The notes: generated by a model not told the origin, from the letters alone. Shown: positions 49,961 through 60,008, numbered from the stretch's first letter. The stretch is 64,000 nt of DNA from Lysobacter solisilvae (GCF_016613535.2 NZ_CP071518.1:496001-560000), one strand, 5' to 3'. Program-made: numbers and translations.

Positions 49961-51121
49961 ATGGCCGCCATGCTTAAACCAATCCGCACGGTTCTGACCG
50001 CTGCGTTCCTGACCATCGCCACTGCCGGCGTCGCTGCCGAACTGCAGGGCGGGCACCCGGACACCTATACCGTCAAGCGTGGCGACACGCTGTGGGATAT
50101 CGCCGGTCGTTTCCTCAAGCGCCCGTGGCTGTGGCCCGAAATCTGGCAGGCCAACCCGCAGATCAAGAACCCGCACCTGATCTATCCCGGCGACGTGATT
50201 TCGCTGGCGTATCTGGACCGCGTGGCGATGACGCCAGGCCCGCGCGAGGAAGCCCCGGTGACGGGTATCCCGCTGTCGCAGGTCGAGCCCTTCCTCAAGA
50301 ACCTGCGCGTCGTCGACGAATTCAAGCACCTGCCTTACGTGGTGGGTCTGGAAGAAGACCGCATGCGTGGCACCGTGGGCCAGCTGGCCTACGTGCAGGG
50401 GCTGACCGGCGCACAGCCGGGCCAGCGCTACGCGGTCGTGCGGCCCTCGCTGGCGTTCTTCGAAATCGATCCCGAGCGCTGCTGTGCCCGCACGCCGACC
50501 CAGGTGCCCGAAGACCTGGATTACCGCGGCGACATCACCCAGGGCATGGAACGGATCTGGAACTACTACCTGCCGCAGGAAAAGGGTCGTCTGCTGGGCT
50601 ATGAGCTGATGCAGCTCACCGTCGGCACCGTGAGCCGTGGCCCCGCCGGCGAGTCCGACGTCAGTTCGCTGGTGATCGACAGCGTCGGCCGTGAAGTGCG
50701 TCGCGGCGACCGCCTGGTGCCGGTCGAAGCGCAGCCCTACGACCTGCAGTTCTTCCCGCATCCGCCCAAGCAGCAGTTCGCCTACGGCAAGGCCAAGGTA
50801 CTGGCGGTCGCGGACATGCTCTCCACGGGCGGCCCGCGCGACGTGGTGGCCCTGTCGGTCGGTTCGCGCGATGGCGTCGACAACGGGACCGTGTTCTCCA
50901 GCTGGCGCGTCGGCAGCACCGCGATCGACCGCGTCCTGGTGGGTGAAGACCGCACCGCGGATACGGTGACCAGCGGCGACGTGGTCCGCCTGCCCGACGA
51001 GTTCGCCGGCCATCTGGTGGTGTTCCGCACCTTCGAGAAGGTCAGCTACGCGCTGGTGATGGACAGCATCCGTCCTACCCGCATCGGCTACGAGCTCAAG
51101 CACCCCGACGCGCCTTACTGA
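49961..51121 (+). CDS. LysM peptidoglycan-binding protein
   Basis: The 386-residue protein has a signal peptide (to about residue 26, VAA) and one LysM domain (YTVKRGDTLWDIAGRFLKRP through YPGDVISL). A long C-terminal region of unknown fold follows. It is the LysM protein habitually found between def and dprA in beta/gammaproteobacteria. It likely binds the cell wall in the periplasm. Confidence 0.88.
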   Translation: MAAMLKPIRTVLTAAFLTIATAGVAAELQGGHPDTYTVKRGDTLWDIAGRFLKRPWLWPEIWQANPQIKNPHLIYPGDVISLAYLDRVAMTPGPREEAPVTGIPLSQVEPFLKNLRVVDEFKHLPYVVGLEEDRMRGTVGQLAYVQGLTGAQPGQRYAVVRPSLAFFEIDPERCCARTPTQVPEDLDYRGDITQGMERIWNYYLPQEKGRLLGYELMQLTVGTVSRGPAGESDVSSLVIDSVGREVRRGDRLVPVEAQPYDLQFFPHPPKQQFAYGKAKVLAVADMLSTGGPRDVVALSVGSRDGVDNGTVFSSWRVGSTAIDRVLVGEDRTADTVTSGDVVRLPDEFAGHLVVFRTFEKVSYALVMDSIRPTRIGYELKHPDAPY

Positions 51122-51143
51122 GGCCCGCGGCATGCAACACGAG

Positions 51144-51174
51144 GACGGCGCCCCAGGGCGCCGTCTTCGTTTCC
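51144..51174 (+). terminator. Rho-independent terminator after the LysM gene
   Basis: gacggcgccc and gggcgccgtc form a perfect 10-bp stem with a two-base loop. It is followed by ttcgtttcc, 20 bases after the stop codon. The T tract is weak. Confidence 0.7.
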
Positions 51175-51278
51175 GGGGTCCGGCCAGGCTGATCACCCGT
51201 GACAGGCGAGACGTTTTCCTACCGCGCCGATCGCGAGGGGACGACGCGACGGAGAACGCGTCCCTCTAGTCTGGCCAC

Positions 51279-52430
51279 ATGACCCCCGAAGATTCCCTAG
51301 CCCTGCTGAGGCTCGTCGCGATCGGCGGCCCGATCTGGACCCGCCGGACGCTGCTCGAATCCTGCTCCGGTCCCGCCGCCGCCCTCGACGCGGCCGATGC
51401 CGACGGGCGCGCCTGCGGCCTGGTCCCGGACCAGGTCCAGGCCCTGCGACGCATCGATGATCCGGCGGTGGACGCTGCGCGATGCTGGCTGGAGGATCCC
51501 CGCCATCGCCTCGTGGGCTGGACCGACGACGACTATCCCCCGCAACTCAGGCGCAGCACCAACCCGCCCCTGGCCCTGTTTGTCGCCGGCGATGCCGACC
51601 TGCTCTGGCACCCCAGCGTGGCCATCGTCGGCAGCCGGGCGGCGACCCCGGCCGGGGTGGAGAACGCCGCCACCTTCGCGCGCACCCTGGCGGGGAGCGG
51701 GTTGGGGGTGGCCAGCGGACTGGCCGCGGGAATCGACACGGCCGCGCATGCGGCCGCGCTGGGCGTCGAGGGCGGCCGGACGTTCGCGGTGGTGGGAACG
51801 GGCCCCGACGTTGTGTATCCCCGCAGCAACGCGGCTCTGCACGAGCGCATGACCCGCGTGGGAGCGGTGGTCTCCGAGTACCTGCCGGGAACCCAGCCCC
51901 GCCCGGAACATTTCCCCAGCCGCAACCGCATCCTGGCGGCCCTGACCCTGGGCACCGTCGTGATCGAGGCGGCCCACCGCTCCGGCGCCCTGATCACGGC
52001 CCGCCTGGCGGCGGAAGCCGGCCACGAGGTGTTCGCCGTCCCCGGCTCGATCCACAACCCGATGACCCGCGGCTGCCACCGCCTGATCCGGGACGGAGCC
52101 ACCCTGGTGGAGGACGCCACCGAGCTGATCGCCGCCCTGGCTCCGCAGGCCCAACAACTGGCGACCGACTTGCGACTGCGCCTGGCCGGCCCCATTTATG
52201 TCGACGCGGCGAAGTCCGGCAGGGGGTCGGAGGCCCCGGCCAGACACGAGGCGGCCAACGATCGCGACTACCAGAGCTTGTGGGGCGCATTGGGACATGA
52301 CCCAACAGGTATGGACCAGTTGGTCGAGCGGACTGGATTGACGCCCGCCATGGTGTCCTCCATGCTGCTCCTCATGGAGCTTGACGGCCGGGTCGCCACG
52401 CAGCACGGCCGGTACTACCGAACTGGTTGA
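51279..52430 (+). CDS. dprA: DNA-processing protein DprA (Smf)
   Basis: The 383-residue protein has a SAM-like N-terminus, then the Rossmann DprA core: VAIVGSRAATPAGVENA, GLAAGIDTAAHAAAL, VVGTGPDVVYPRSN, SEYLPGTQP, FPSRNRILAAL and GALITARLAAE. A C-terminal winged-helix domain follows (residues about 315-380). DprA loads RecA onto incoming single-stranded DNA in natural transformation. Confidence 0.95.
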   Translation: MTPEDSLALLRLVAIGGPIWTRRTLLESCSGPAAALDAADADGRACGLVPDQVQALRRIDDPAVDAARCWLEDPRHRLVGWTDDDYPPQLRRSTNPPLALFVAGDADLLWHPSVAIVGSRAATPAGVENAATFARTLAGSGLGVASGLAAGIDTAAHAAALGVEGGRTFAVVGTGPDVVYPRSNAALHERMTRVGAVVSEYLPGTQPRPEHFPSRNRILAALTLGTVVIEAAHRSGALITARLAAEAGHEVFAVPGSIHNPMTRGCHRLIRDGATLVEDATELIAALAPQAQQLATDLRLRLAGPIYVDAAKSGRGSEAPARHEAANDRDYQSLWGALGHDPTGMDQLVERTGLTPAMVSSMLLLMELDGRVATQHGRYYRTG

Positions 52431-52526
52431 ACTGGTGGAGGGAGCGGAGCAAGGCATGGATCTTGCGGCGCATCCCGTACAAGCCCAACCCGCCCATCGC
52501 GCCGCCAGCGGCGCAGGCCGAGGGAA

Positions 52527-53015
52527 ATGAAAGAGAGCATCCTGGACGTCCTGCTGTACCTGTTCGAGCACTACTTCACCGAGGACGCTGACCTCGTCCG
52601 CGACCACGACTCCCTCCGCAGCGGCCCGCTGTTCGAGGAACTTGGCCAGGCCGGCTTCAGCGCGGCCGAAATCAACAAGGCCTTCGAGTGGCTGGATGCG
52701 CTCGCCTCCCAGCGTCCGGCCGCGTCCACGCCTCGGGCCGATGGGCCCACGCGGGTCTATTTCGGCCCGGAACTGGACAAGCTGGACGTGGAATGCCGCG
52801 GCTTCCTGCTGTTCCTGGAGCAGCACGGGGTGCTCGACGCGGGCCAACGCGAACTGGTTCTCGACCGGGCCATGGCGCTGGACCAGGACGAGCTGGACCT
52901 GGATGACCTCAAGTGGGTCGTGCTGATGGTGCTTTTCAACCAGCCGGGCAGCGAAGCCGCCTATGCCTGGATGGAAACGCAGATGTTTGCCGACGAACCC
53001 GAACCGGTGCACTGA
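52527..53015 (+). CDS. smg: Smg family protein (DUF494)
   Basis: The 162-residue acidic protein begins [17 protein letters not shown] and contains [20 protein letters not shown] and the [18 protein letters not shown] end typical of Smg. Its function is unknown. It regularly sits between dprA and topA, as here. Confidence 0.92.
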   Translation: MKESILDVLLYLFEHYFTEDADLVRDHDSLRSGPLFEELGQAGFSAAEINKAFEWLDALASQRPAASTPRADGPTRVYFGPELDKLDVECRGFLLFLEQHGVLDAGQRELVLDRAMALDQDELDLDDLKWVVLMVLFNQPGSEAAYAWMETQMFADEPEPVH

Positions 53016-53238
53016 AGACGGGATCTCCGGCGGAATGCCGATTGCCCAGACGCAGAGCCTGCGCGCGTTTGACGCCGTACGCGTCGGCGGATCGAACCCC
53101 GGGCCGCCAGCCGCTGGCCGGCGGTAGTCCGGATGACGCCCCCGCCGGTCACATATACGATCCGCGGTCTGGGGCGAACCGAATACCGCCCCGCACGCGC
53201 TAGCCGCGCTGGGCCGGCTACACGTACCTGGGGAACGC

Positions 53239-53982
53239 ATGACCACCTGGTTTCACCATGACCCGGCCCAAGGCCGGGTCGGACCGTTTTCGACCGAACA
53301 GTTGCTGGGACGCTATCGGGACCGCCTGATCCTGGCGGACACGCTCGTGTGGCGGGAAGGCGCGCGCGAATGGCTTCCGCTGGCGCGCGCAGTGGGCGAG
53401 ATGGAAATCGAACTGCCCCAACCGGACACTTCCCGGCCGCCGCCTCTGCCCATCCATCGGGCGCCTGCTGCCGCGCCTCCGCGCGCCGCCGGGGCGTCGT
53501 ACACGGCCGCACCTGAGAAGAAGCGCATGTCCGGCTGCCTGATCGCCCTGCTGGTGGCCGCGGGCCTGTCCATCCCGGTGATCGGCATCCTCGCCGCAAT
53601 CGCGCTGCCGGCCTACCAGGACTACACCACCCGGGCCCACCTGGCACAGGCCATCGCGGAGTCCGCGCCGGTCCGGGAGGCAATGCTCGCGCACGTCGCC
53701 AGCACCCGGGCCTGCCCCGGAAACGGCGATCCCGGCTTCGACGATTCCGCACGGTTTGCGAGCAGGCACATCGAAGCGGTCGAATTCGGCGTGACCGGCG
53801 CCGGCGCGTGCAGCTACACGATGACGCTGCGCAACTCGAATGGACCGGCCAACGGCAGCACCGTGGTGATGGGGTTGGTCACCACCGCCGATGGCTACGA
53901 TTTCGACTACCAGTGCGACGCCGGCACCTTGCCCGAACGCGCGCCCATCACCTGCCGCACGGCCGGCAAGGATCCCCGATGA
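53239..53982 (+). CDS. GYF_2-pilin-like fusion protein
   Basis: The 247-residue protein has an N-terminal GYF_2/DUF4339 domain (TWFHHDPAQGRVGPFSTEQLL; DTLVWREGAREWLPL) and a Pro-rich linker. A type IV-pilin-like helix follows (IPVIGILAAIALPAYQDYTT, about 112-131), then a globular pilin-type domain with paired Cys. The prepilin peptidase site (G/F-T-L-x-E) is absent, so it cannot be processed like a pilin. Its stop overlaps the next ATG (ATGA). Absence from the usual smg-topA interval suggests a lineage-specific insertion. Confidence 0.8.
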   Translation: MTTWFHHDPAQGRVGPFSTEQLLGRYRDRLILADTLVWREGAREWLPLARAVGEMEIELPQPDTSRPPPLPIHRAPAAAPPRAAGASYTAAPEKKRMSGCLIALLVAAGLSIPVIGILAAIALPAYQDYTTRAHLAQAIAESAPVREAMLAHVASTRACPGNGDPGFDDSARFASRHIEAVEFGVTGAGACSYTMTLRNSNGPANGSTVVMGLVTTADGYDFDYQCDAGTLPERAPITCRTAGKDPR

Positions 53983-54992
53983 CCCAGTGGTACTACAGCG
54001 ATTACGAGCGCAACCGGCATGGGCCGGTCAGCGCGGCGGACTTGGCCGAACTGCACCGCGGCGGCCAGCTAGCGGACGACACGCTGGTATGGCACGAAGG
54101 CCAGCTGCAGTGGCGACCGTGGCGCGAACTCAAGGCGCAGGCACTGGCGGAGGCCGAAGGCCGAACGCTGCCCGTGCAGGATTCGGCGCCCCTGTCGGCC
54201 GGGGTCAACCCTTACGCCATGGCCGAACCCCTGACCCAGGCGCCGGCGGCGACGGACGAAACGGGGGCCCCGGGCGTGGCCGCGCAGCGGCGTCCCGTGG
54301 CAACGGGGTCGGCGGCCGTTGATCCGTACTCCCCCTACAGTCCGCCGCGGGCTCCGCTGGAGGCGAACGCCGTCGTCCGGGGCGGTGAAGTCGTACTGGC
54401 CGGCTTCCTCAAGCGGCTGGCGGCCGCGACAATCGACAGCCTGGTGATCTTCATCGTATTCATGGTGATGGCGCTGGTGGCGGTGGGCGTGGGAATCGGC
54501 GCCGCCGCAGGCGCTGAATCGATGATGGACCCGACGGCCTTCGGGGTCGGCTTCTTCGCCCTCGCCTACGGCATCCCGCTCCTGGTCCAGTTCGCGTACT
54601 TCACTCTGATGCACGCCTCGACCTCCCAGGCAACGCTGGGCAAGATGGCCGTGGGTATCAAGGTCGTGGGCGCCGACGGCGGAAGGATCTCGTTGGCGCG
54701 TTCACTGGGCCGGTTCGGGGGCCGCATGCTCTTCGCCCTGGTCAGCTGCGGCGTGGCCGAGGTGATTTCGGCTTTCACCAGCGGGTTGAGCGAGCGCAAG
54801 CAGGGGCTGCACGACATGGTCGCCAGCACCGAGGTGGTCGACCGCTGGGCCTACTCAGCCCATCCGGAACGCCAGCAGCGGGAGCTGGGGACGGTCACCG
54901 TGGTGGTCCTCGCCCTGCTGGGCCTGTTCGTCATCGGTTATGTCGGCCTGGTCGTCATCGCCGCCATCTTCGGGGCCCTGGCCGGCGGCTGA
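53979..54992 (+). CDS. GYF_2-RDD fusion membrane protein
   Basis: The 337-residue protein has a GYF_2 domain (QWYYSDYERNRHGPVSAADL; DTLVWHEGQLQWRPW), an Ala/Pro linker and an RDD domain with helices and the RDD signature start (GFLKRLAAATIDSLVIF). It carries ATLGKMAVGIKVVGADG and a terminal helix near 305-335. It is coupled to the pilin-like fusion gene. RDD proteins are membrane proteins of mostly unknown transport function. Confidence 0.85.
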   Translation: MTQWYYSDYERNRHGPVSAADLAELHRGGQLADDTLVWHEGQLQWRPWRELKAQALAEAEGRTLPVQDSAPLSAGVNPYAMAEPLTQAPAATDETGAPGVAAQRRPVATGSAAVDPYSPYSPPRAPLEANAVVRGGEVVLAGFLKRLAAATIDSLVIFIVFMVMALVAVGVGIGAAAGAESMMDPTAFGVGFFALAYGIPLLVQFAYFTLMHASTSQATLGKMAVGIKVVGADGGRISLARSLGRFGGRMLFALVSCGVAEVISAFTSGLSERKQGLHDMVASTEVVDRWAYSAHPERQQRELGTVTVVVLALLGLFVIGYVGLVVIAAIFGALAGG

Positions 54993-55120
54993 TGTGCGCG
55001 ACGTCACGCCGGCGCCCCCCCAGGGGCCCGGGGTGGCGGCCCGCGATCCCGGGCCGGCAACGGTTTAGCTTGACAGCGCCGGCCGCCTCGTGATTCCACT
55101 AGAAAAAGAACATTGCAGCG

Positions 55121-55160
55121 ACGCCCACGGTCTCCCGGCCGTGGGCGTTGCCTTCTCCAG
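55121..55160 (+). terminator. Hairpin upstream of topA, possible terminator
   Basis: acgcccacgg and ccgtgggcgt form a perfect 10-bp stem with an eight-base loop. It is followed by tgccttctcc, which is only moderately T-rich. It lies in the 230-base gap between the RDD gene and topA and could end the upstream transcript or lie in the topA leader. Confidence 0.45.
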
Positions 55161-55222
55161 CCTCGTTTGGCGTTCATCTGGGATCTCCCCCTTGGACGCC
55201 CGGAACCGGATTTCCCCCGCAA

Positions 55223-57748
55223 ATGGCCAAAAACCTCCTCATCGTCGAGTCGCCTGCCAAGGCCAAGACGATCAACAAATATCTGGGCAAGGACTTCACG
55301 GTCCTCGCCTCCTACGGCCATGTGCGCGATCTGGTGCCCAAGGAAGGCGCGGTCGATCCCGAAAACGGCTTCGCAATGCGCTATGACCTGATCGACAAGA
55401 ACGAGAAGCACGTCGACGCCATTGCCAAGGCGGCCAAGTCCGCCGACGCCCTGTTCCTGGCGACCGACCCGGACCGCGAGGGAGAGGCGATCAGCTGGCA
55501 CATCGCCGAGATCCTCAAGGAACGTGGACTGCTCAAGGGCAAGACGCTGCAGCGCGTGGTGTTCACCGAGATCACGCCGCGCGCGATCAAGGAAGCGATG
55601 ACCCAACCGCGCGACATCGCCAGCGACCTGGTCGACGCCCAGCAGGCACGGCGCGCCCTGGACTACCTCGTGGGCTTCAACCTGTCGCCGGTGCTGTGGC
55701 GCAAGGTGCAGCGCGGCCTCTCCGCGGGCCGCGTCCAGTCGCCGGCGCTGCGAATGATCGTGGAGCGAGAGGAGGAGATCGAAGCCTTCATCGCCCGCGA
55801 GTACTGGTCAGTCGAGGCCGAGTGCGCGCATCCCACGCAGAACTTCACCGCCAAGCTGTCCAAGCTGGACGGAAAGAAGTTCGAGCAGTTCACCATCACC
55901 AACGGGGACGACGCCGAATCCGCGCGCCAGCGCCTGGTCAAGGCGGCCGGTGGCGCGCTGCATGTCACCGACGTCACCAGCAAGGAGCGCAAGCGGCGCC
56001 CGGCGGCGCCGTTCACCACCTCCACGCTGCAGCAGGAGGCCGCGCGCAAACTCGGCTTCACCACGCGCAAGACGATGCAGGTGGCGCAGAAGCTGTACGA
56101 AGGCGTCGCCATCGGCGAGGAAGGCACCGTCGGCCTGATCAGCTACATGCGTACCGACTCGGTGGCGCTGTCGCAGGATGCCTTGGCCGAACTGCGCGAC
56201 GTGATCGCGCGTGACTTCGGCACGCGCGCGCTGCCGGACAAGCCCAACACCTACACCACCAAGTCCAAGAACGCGCAGGAAGCGCACGAGGCGGTGCGCC
56301 CAACGTCCGCGCTGCGCACGCCGGCGCAGGTATCGCGTTACCTGTCCGACGACGAGCGCAGGCTCTACGAACTGGTGTGGAAGCGCACCGTCGCCTCGCA
56401 GATGGTGCCGGCCACGCTGAACACCGTCAGCGTCGAACTGGCCGCGGGCAGCGAACACAGCTTCCGCGCTTCCGGCACCACCGTGGTCGACCCGGGCTTC
56501 CTGGCCGTCTACGAGGAAGGCAAGGACACCAAGTCGGCCGAGGACGACGACGAAGGCCGCAAACTGCCGGCGATGAAGATCGGCGACCGCGTGCCCCTGG
56601 ACCGCATCCACGCCGACCAGCATTTCACCCAGCCACCGCCGCGCTTCACCGAAGCGGCGCTGGTGAAGGCGCTCGAGGAATACGGCATCGGCCGTCCGTC
56701 CACGTACGCCTCGATCATCCAGACGCTGCTGTTCCGCAAGTACGTGGAGATGGAGAGCCGCAGCTTCCGTCCCACCGACGTCGGCCGCGCGGTGTCGAAA
56801 TTCCTCAGCAGCCACTTCACGCGCTACGTGGATTACGACTTCACCGCCAAGATGGAAGACGACCTCGATGCCGTCTCGCGTGGCGAGGAGGAATGGGTCC
56901 CGCTGATGGAGAAGTTCTGGGGGCCGTTCAAGGAACTGGTCGACGAGAAGACCGAATCGGTCGACCGCTCCGAAGCCACCGGGGCGCGCGAACTGGGCAC
57001 CGATCCGAAGTCGGGCAAGCCGGTGAGCGTGCGCCTGGGGCGGTACGGGCCGTACGCGCAGATCGGCACCGTGGAAGACGAGGAGAAGCCGACCTTCGCC
57101 TCGCTGCGGCCGGGACAATCGATGCACACCATCGAACTGGCCGACGCGATCGAGCTGTTCAAGATGCCGCGCAAGCTGGGCACCGACGCCGGCGACGAAG
57201 TCAGCGTCGGCATCGGCCGTTTCGGGCCGTTCGCCAAGCGGGGCAGCGTCTATGCCTCGCTGAAGAAGGAAGACGATCCGTACACCATCGACCTCGCCCG
57301 CGCCGTCTTCCTGATCGAGGAGAAGGAAGAGATCGCCCGCAACCGGATCATCAAGGAATTCCCGGGCAGCGACATCCAGGTGCTCAACGGGCGCTTCGGC
57401 CCGTATCTGAGCGACGGCAAGCTCAACGGCCGCATTCCCAAGGACCGTGAGCCGGCATCGCTCACGCTGGAGGAAGCGCAGGGCCTGATGGAAACCACCG
57501 GCAAGCCGATGCGCGGCCGCTTCGGCAAGAAGGCCGCCGCGAAGAAGGAACCGGCGAAGAAGGCGGCGAAGAAGGTGGCGGACGCGGCCGACAAGCCGGC
57601 GAAGCAGGCCGCCAGGAAGGCCGTGAAGAAAACCGCGAAAAAGGCCGCGAAGAAGTCGGCGGCCAAGACCCCCGCGAAGAAGGCCGTCAAGAAGGCCGTC
57701 AAGAAAGTCGCCAGGAAGGCCGTGGCGAAGAAGGCCACCACCACCTGA
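55223..57748 (+). CDS. topA: DNA topoisomerase I
   Basis: The 841-residue type IA topoisomerase has a TOPRIM domain (LLIVESPAKAKTINKYLG; ATDPDREGEAISWH) and the active-site segment GLISYMRTDSVALS (Tyr308). RPSTYASIIQTL follows, then C-terminal TopA repeat domains (KPVSVRLGRYGPYAQIG; RFGPFAKRGSVYASL). The last ~75 residues are a Lys/Ala-rich tail of AKK repeats. The zinc-finger Cys of enterobacterial TopA are absent, as in related families. It relaxes negative supercoils. ATG 55223 gives the conserved MAKNLLIVESPAKAK. Confidence 0.97.
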   Translation: MAKNLLIVESPAKAKTINKYLGKDFTVLASYGHVRDLVPKEGAVDPENGFAMRYDLIDKNEKHVDAIAKAAKSADALFLATDPDREGEAISWHIAEILKERGLLKGKTLQRVVFTEITPRAIKEAMTQPRDIASDLVDAQQARRALDYLVGFNLSPVLWRKVQRGLSAGRVQSPALRMIVEREEEIEAFIAREYWSVEAECAHPTQNFTAKLSKLDGKKFEQFTITNGDDAESARQRLVKAAGGALHVTDVTSKERKRRPAAPFTTSTLQQEAARKLGFTTRKTMQVAQKLYEGVAIGEEGTVGLISYMRTDSVALSQDALAELRDVIARDFGTRALPDKPNTYTTKSKNAQEAHEAVRPTSALRTPAQVSRYLSDDERRLYELVWKRTVASQMVPATLNTVSVELAAGSEHSFRASGTTVVDPGFLAVYEEGKDTKSAEDDDEGRKLPAMKIGDRVPLDRIHADQHFTQPPPRFTEAALVKALEEYGIGRPSTYASIIQTLLFRKYVEMESRSFRPTDVGRAVSKFLSSHFTRYVDYDFTAKMEDDLDAVSRGEEEWVPLMEKFWGPFKELVDEKTESVDRSEATGARELGTDPKSGKPVSVRLGRYGPYAQIGTVEDEEKPTFASLRPGQSMHTIELADAIELFKMPRKLGTDAGDEVSVGIGRFGPFAKRGSVYASLKKEDDPYTIDLARAVFLIEEKEEIARNRIIKEFPGSDIQVLNGRFGPYLSDGKLNGRIPKDREPASLTLEEAQGLMETTGKPMRGRFGKKAAAKKEPAKKAAKKVADAADKPAKQAARKAVKKTAKKAAKKSAAKTPAKKAVKKAVKKVARKAVAKKATTT

Positions 57749-57877
57749 CCGGCCGCCGCTGGCGCCCGCCCCTATCGGGCCGGCGCCGGCGGGACTCCAT
57801 CGGCAGGCATCGGGCGGCGCGTGGCATCCGTCCCGCGCCCCGGACCGCGCGCAGCAGGCTCGGCTATCCTCGTCCGC

Positions 57878-58441
57878 ATGACTATCCCCGCCTCGCTTGA
57901 TGACACGGTGCGCTGCCTGCGCGCCGGCGGCGTGGTCGCCTACCCCACTGAAGCGGTCTGGGGGCTGGGCTGTAATCCCGATGACGAGGCGGCCGTCCTG
58001 CGCCTTCTGGCAATCAAGCAGCGCGAGGTCGACAAGGGCCTGATCCTGGTGGCGGCTGAAGTCGCCCAGTTCGACGGATGGCTCGACTGGCCGGCGTTGG
58101 CACCGGACCAGGTTCGCGCGGTCCACGCCAGCTGGCCCGGGCCACACACCTGGATCGTACCGGCGCTTTCGCGGGTGCCACGCTGGATCACGGGTCGCCA
58201 TGCCGGTGTGGCGGTGCGGGTCAGTGCCCACCCGGTGGTCGCCGCGCTGTGTCGCGCCGCGGGCATGCCGCTGGTATCCACGAGCGCCAACCGTGCCGGC
58301 GAACCGCCGGCCCATCGCCGCGAGGCGCTCGATCCCCAAGTGCTGGCCGCGGTGGACGCGGTCTGCGAAGGCGAAACCGGCGGTCTGGGCGCGCCCACCG
58401 CCATCCGCGATGCCCGCACCGGGGCCACGCTGCGGCAATGA
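57878..58441 (+). CDS. tsaC: L-threonylcarbamoyladenylate synthase (YrdC/Sua5 family)
   Basis: The 187-residue single-domain enzyme has RAGGVVAYPTEAVWGLGCNP, AIKQREVDKGLILV, SWPGPHTWIVPAL, VAVRVSAHPVV and STSANRAGEPP. It forms threonylcarbamoyl-AMP for tRNA t6A37. The usual position after topA supports the call. ATG 57878 is preferred over a GTG/ATG-like upstream extension. Confidence 0.95.
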   Translation: MTIPASLDDTVRCLRAGGVVAYPTEAVWGLGCNPDDEAAVLRLLAIKQREVDKGLILVAAEVAQFDGWLDWPALAPDQVRAVHASWPGPHTWIVPALSRVPRWITGRHAGVAVRVSAHPVVAALCRAAGMPLVSTSANRAGEPPAHRREALDPQVLAAVDAVCEGETGGLGAPTAIRDARTGATLRQ

Positions 58442-58558
58442 CCGGCGACGGCGTGCGCTATCCCGGACATCGGATCGGCATGCGTCGCACACCGCATTAA
58501 CGCCGGCGGCAGTACCGTCCCGCGGTCGGCCGCACCGCGGCCATCCCGGGAGAGCGCC

Positions 58559-59200
58559 ATGCAGTCCAGGCTCATGCCGAAGCCTCGCCGTCCCCTGTCC
58601 GCCACGCTGTGCCTGTGGGCGGCGATGGCGCTGCCGTCGATCGCCGCCGCCCAGGAGAACGCGCCGGCCGCCCCGCCGATGAGTCCCGAGCAGCAGGCCA
58701 TGATGCAGGCCTGGCAGAAGGCGTCGACCCCCGGTGAACCGCACCAGCGCCTGGCCCAGCAGTTCGCCGGCACCTGGAATACCCGGCAGTCGATGTGGAT
58801 GGAGCCCTCGGCCGCCCCGTCGATCGAAACCGGCACTGCGGTGAACACCGCCATCTACGGCGGGCGCCAGTTGCGCATGGATTACAAGGGCGCGTTCATG
58901 GGGCAGCCGTACGAGGGCCTGGGGTTCAGCGGCTACGACAACATCAAGGGCAAGTACGTCAGCAGCTGGATGGACAACATGTCCACCAGCGTCTTCCTCG
59001 CCGAGGGTGACTACGACCCCGCTACCCGGACCTACACCTACCGCGGACAGATGCCCGACCCGATGAAGCCGGGCATCGTCGTGCCCGTCCGCAACGTCGT
59101 GCGCGTGGTGGACAAGGATCACCACGTCTTCGAGATGCACGAGACGCGCGACGGCAAGGAGGTCAAGACCATGCAGATCGAGTACACGCGTGCGAAGTGA
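58559..59200 (+). CDS. DUF1579 periplasmic protein
   Basis: The 213-residue protein has a signal peptide (to about residue 31, IAAAQ). The DUF1579 domain includes HQRLAQQFAGTWNTRQSMWM, YEGLGFSGYDNIKGKYVSSW and ITRD-like DGKEVKTMQIEYTR. Its function is unknown. GGGAGAG lies ten bases before the ATG. Confidence 0.85.
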   Translation: MQSRLMPKPRRPLSATLCLWAAMALPSIAAAQENAPAAPPMSPEQQAMMQAWQKASTPGEPHQRLAQQFAGTWNTRQSMWMEPSAAPSIETGTAVNTAIYGGRQLRMDYKGAFMGQPYEGLGFSGYDNIKGKYVSSWMDNMSTSVFLAEGDYDPATRTYTYRGQMPDPMKPGIVVPVRNVVRVVDKDHHVFEMHETRDGKEVKTMQIEYTRAK

Positions 59201-59282
59201 CGGGGCGCCACGCTCCTGAATCCCCCGCAACGCTGACCCCGCCCGGCTTCCCTGGGGCGGGGGCCAGGCGCAAGATGCGGCC

Positions 59283-60008
59283 ATGGCCACACTGCGTTCC
59301 TCCGCCCGGATCATCGCCGCCTGCGCGCTCGGCCTGGCGGCGTGGAACGTGGGGGCCGACGATGTCACGATCTACCGCTGCACCGATGCGGCTGGCCGCC
59401 TCACGCTGCGCGACACGCCCTGCACGAAGGGCCAGACCCAGCAGGCGCGCAGCATGATCCGTCCCAAGGACGCACCCGCGGTGCCCAAGCCGCGTGCATC
59501 CGACGAACGCACGTCCATGGATCGCGCGGATGACGACCACCGCGAGCCGCCGCGCTACGTCATGGTCAATCCCATCCGCCAGATGTACGAATGCGAGGGC
59601 CCCGACGGCGAGCTCTACGTCAATGACACCGGTGTCGGCCGCAGCCGCTTCGAACCGGTGTGGTACCCCGTCATTCCCGTGGTGGCCCATCCGCACGCCG
59701 CCTTCAACGGCGTCTTCGGCCGCGCCGACTTCCATGGCGGCAACGTCAGCGGCTCGGTCAGCATTGGCGAAGTGCCGCGCCCGCATCCCCACCCCCAGCG
59801 CCAGATCGTCCCCGTGATCTCCACCGGCGATTGGGTCCGCGATCCCTGCTACGCCCTTCCGCAGGCCGAGGTGTGCGACCGTATGCGTGATGAGCGCCAG
59901 GAACTCAATCGCCGATGGAACATTGCGCAGCCCACCGAGCGCGCGCAGATCGACCTGCAGACCCGCGGCCTCGATGCCCGCCTCGACAGCGATTGCGGCG
60001 GGCGTTGA
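59283..60008 (+). CDS. DUF4124 periplasmic protein
   Basis: The 241-residue protein has a signal peptide, then a DUF4124 motif (VTIYRCTDAAGRLTLRDTPC) and a His/Pro-rich middle, ending RLDSDCGG. Its TGA overlaps the ATG of the next, paralogous gene (TGATG). The two were probably produced by tandem duplication. Confidence 0.8.
   Translation: MATLRSSARIIAACALGLAAWNVGADDVTIYRCTDAAGRLTLRDTPCTKGQTQQARSMIRPKDAPAVPKPRASDERTSMDRADDDHREPPRYVMVNPIRQMYECEGPDGELYVNDTGVGRSRFEPVWYPVIPVVAHPHAAFNGVFGRADFHGGNVSGSVSIGEVPRPHPHPQRQIVPVISTGDWVRDPCYALPQAEVCDRMRDERQELNRRWNIAQPTERAQIDLQTRGLDARLDSDCGGR

Noticed and set aside
55808..59368. 1186-codon minus-strand frame opposite topA, tsaC and DUF1579
   Set aside because: It spans three well-supported plus-strand genes and encodes low-complexity sequence, so it is a compositional artefact.
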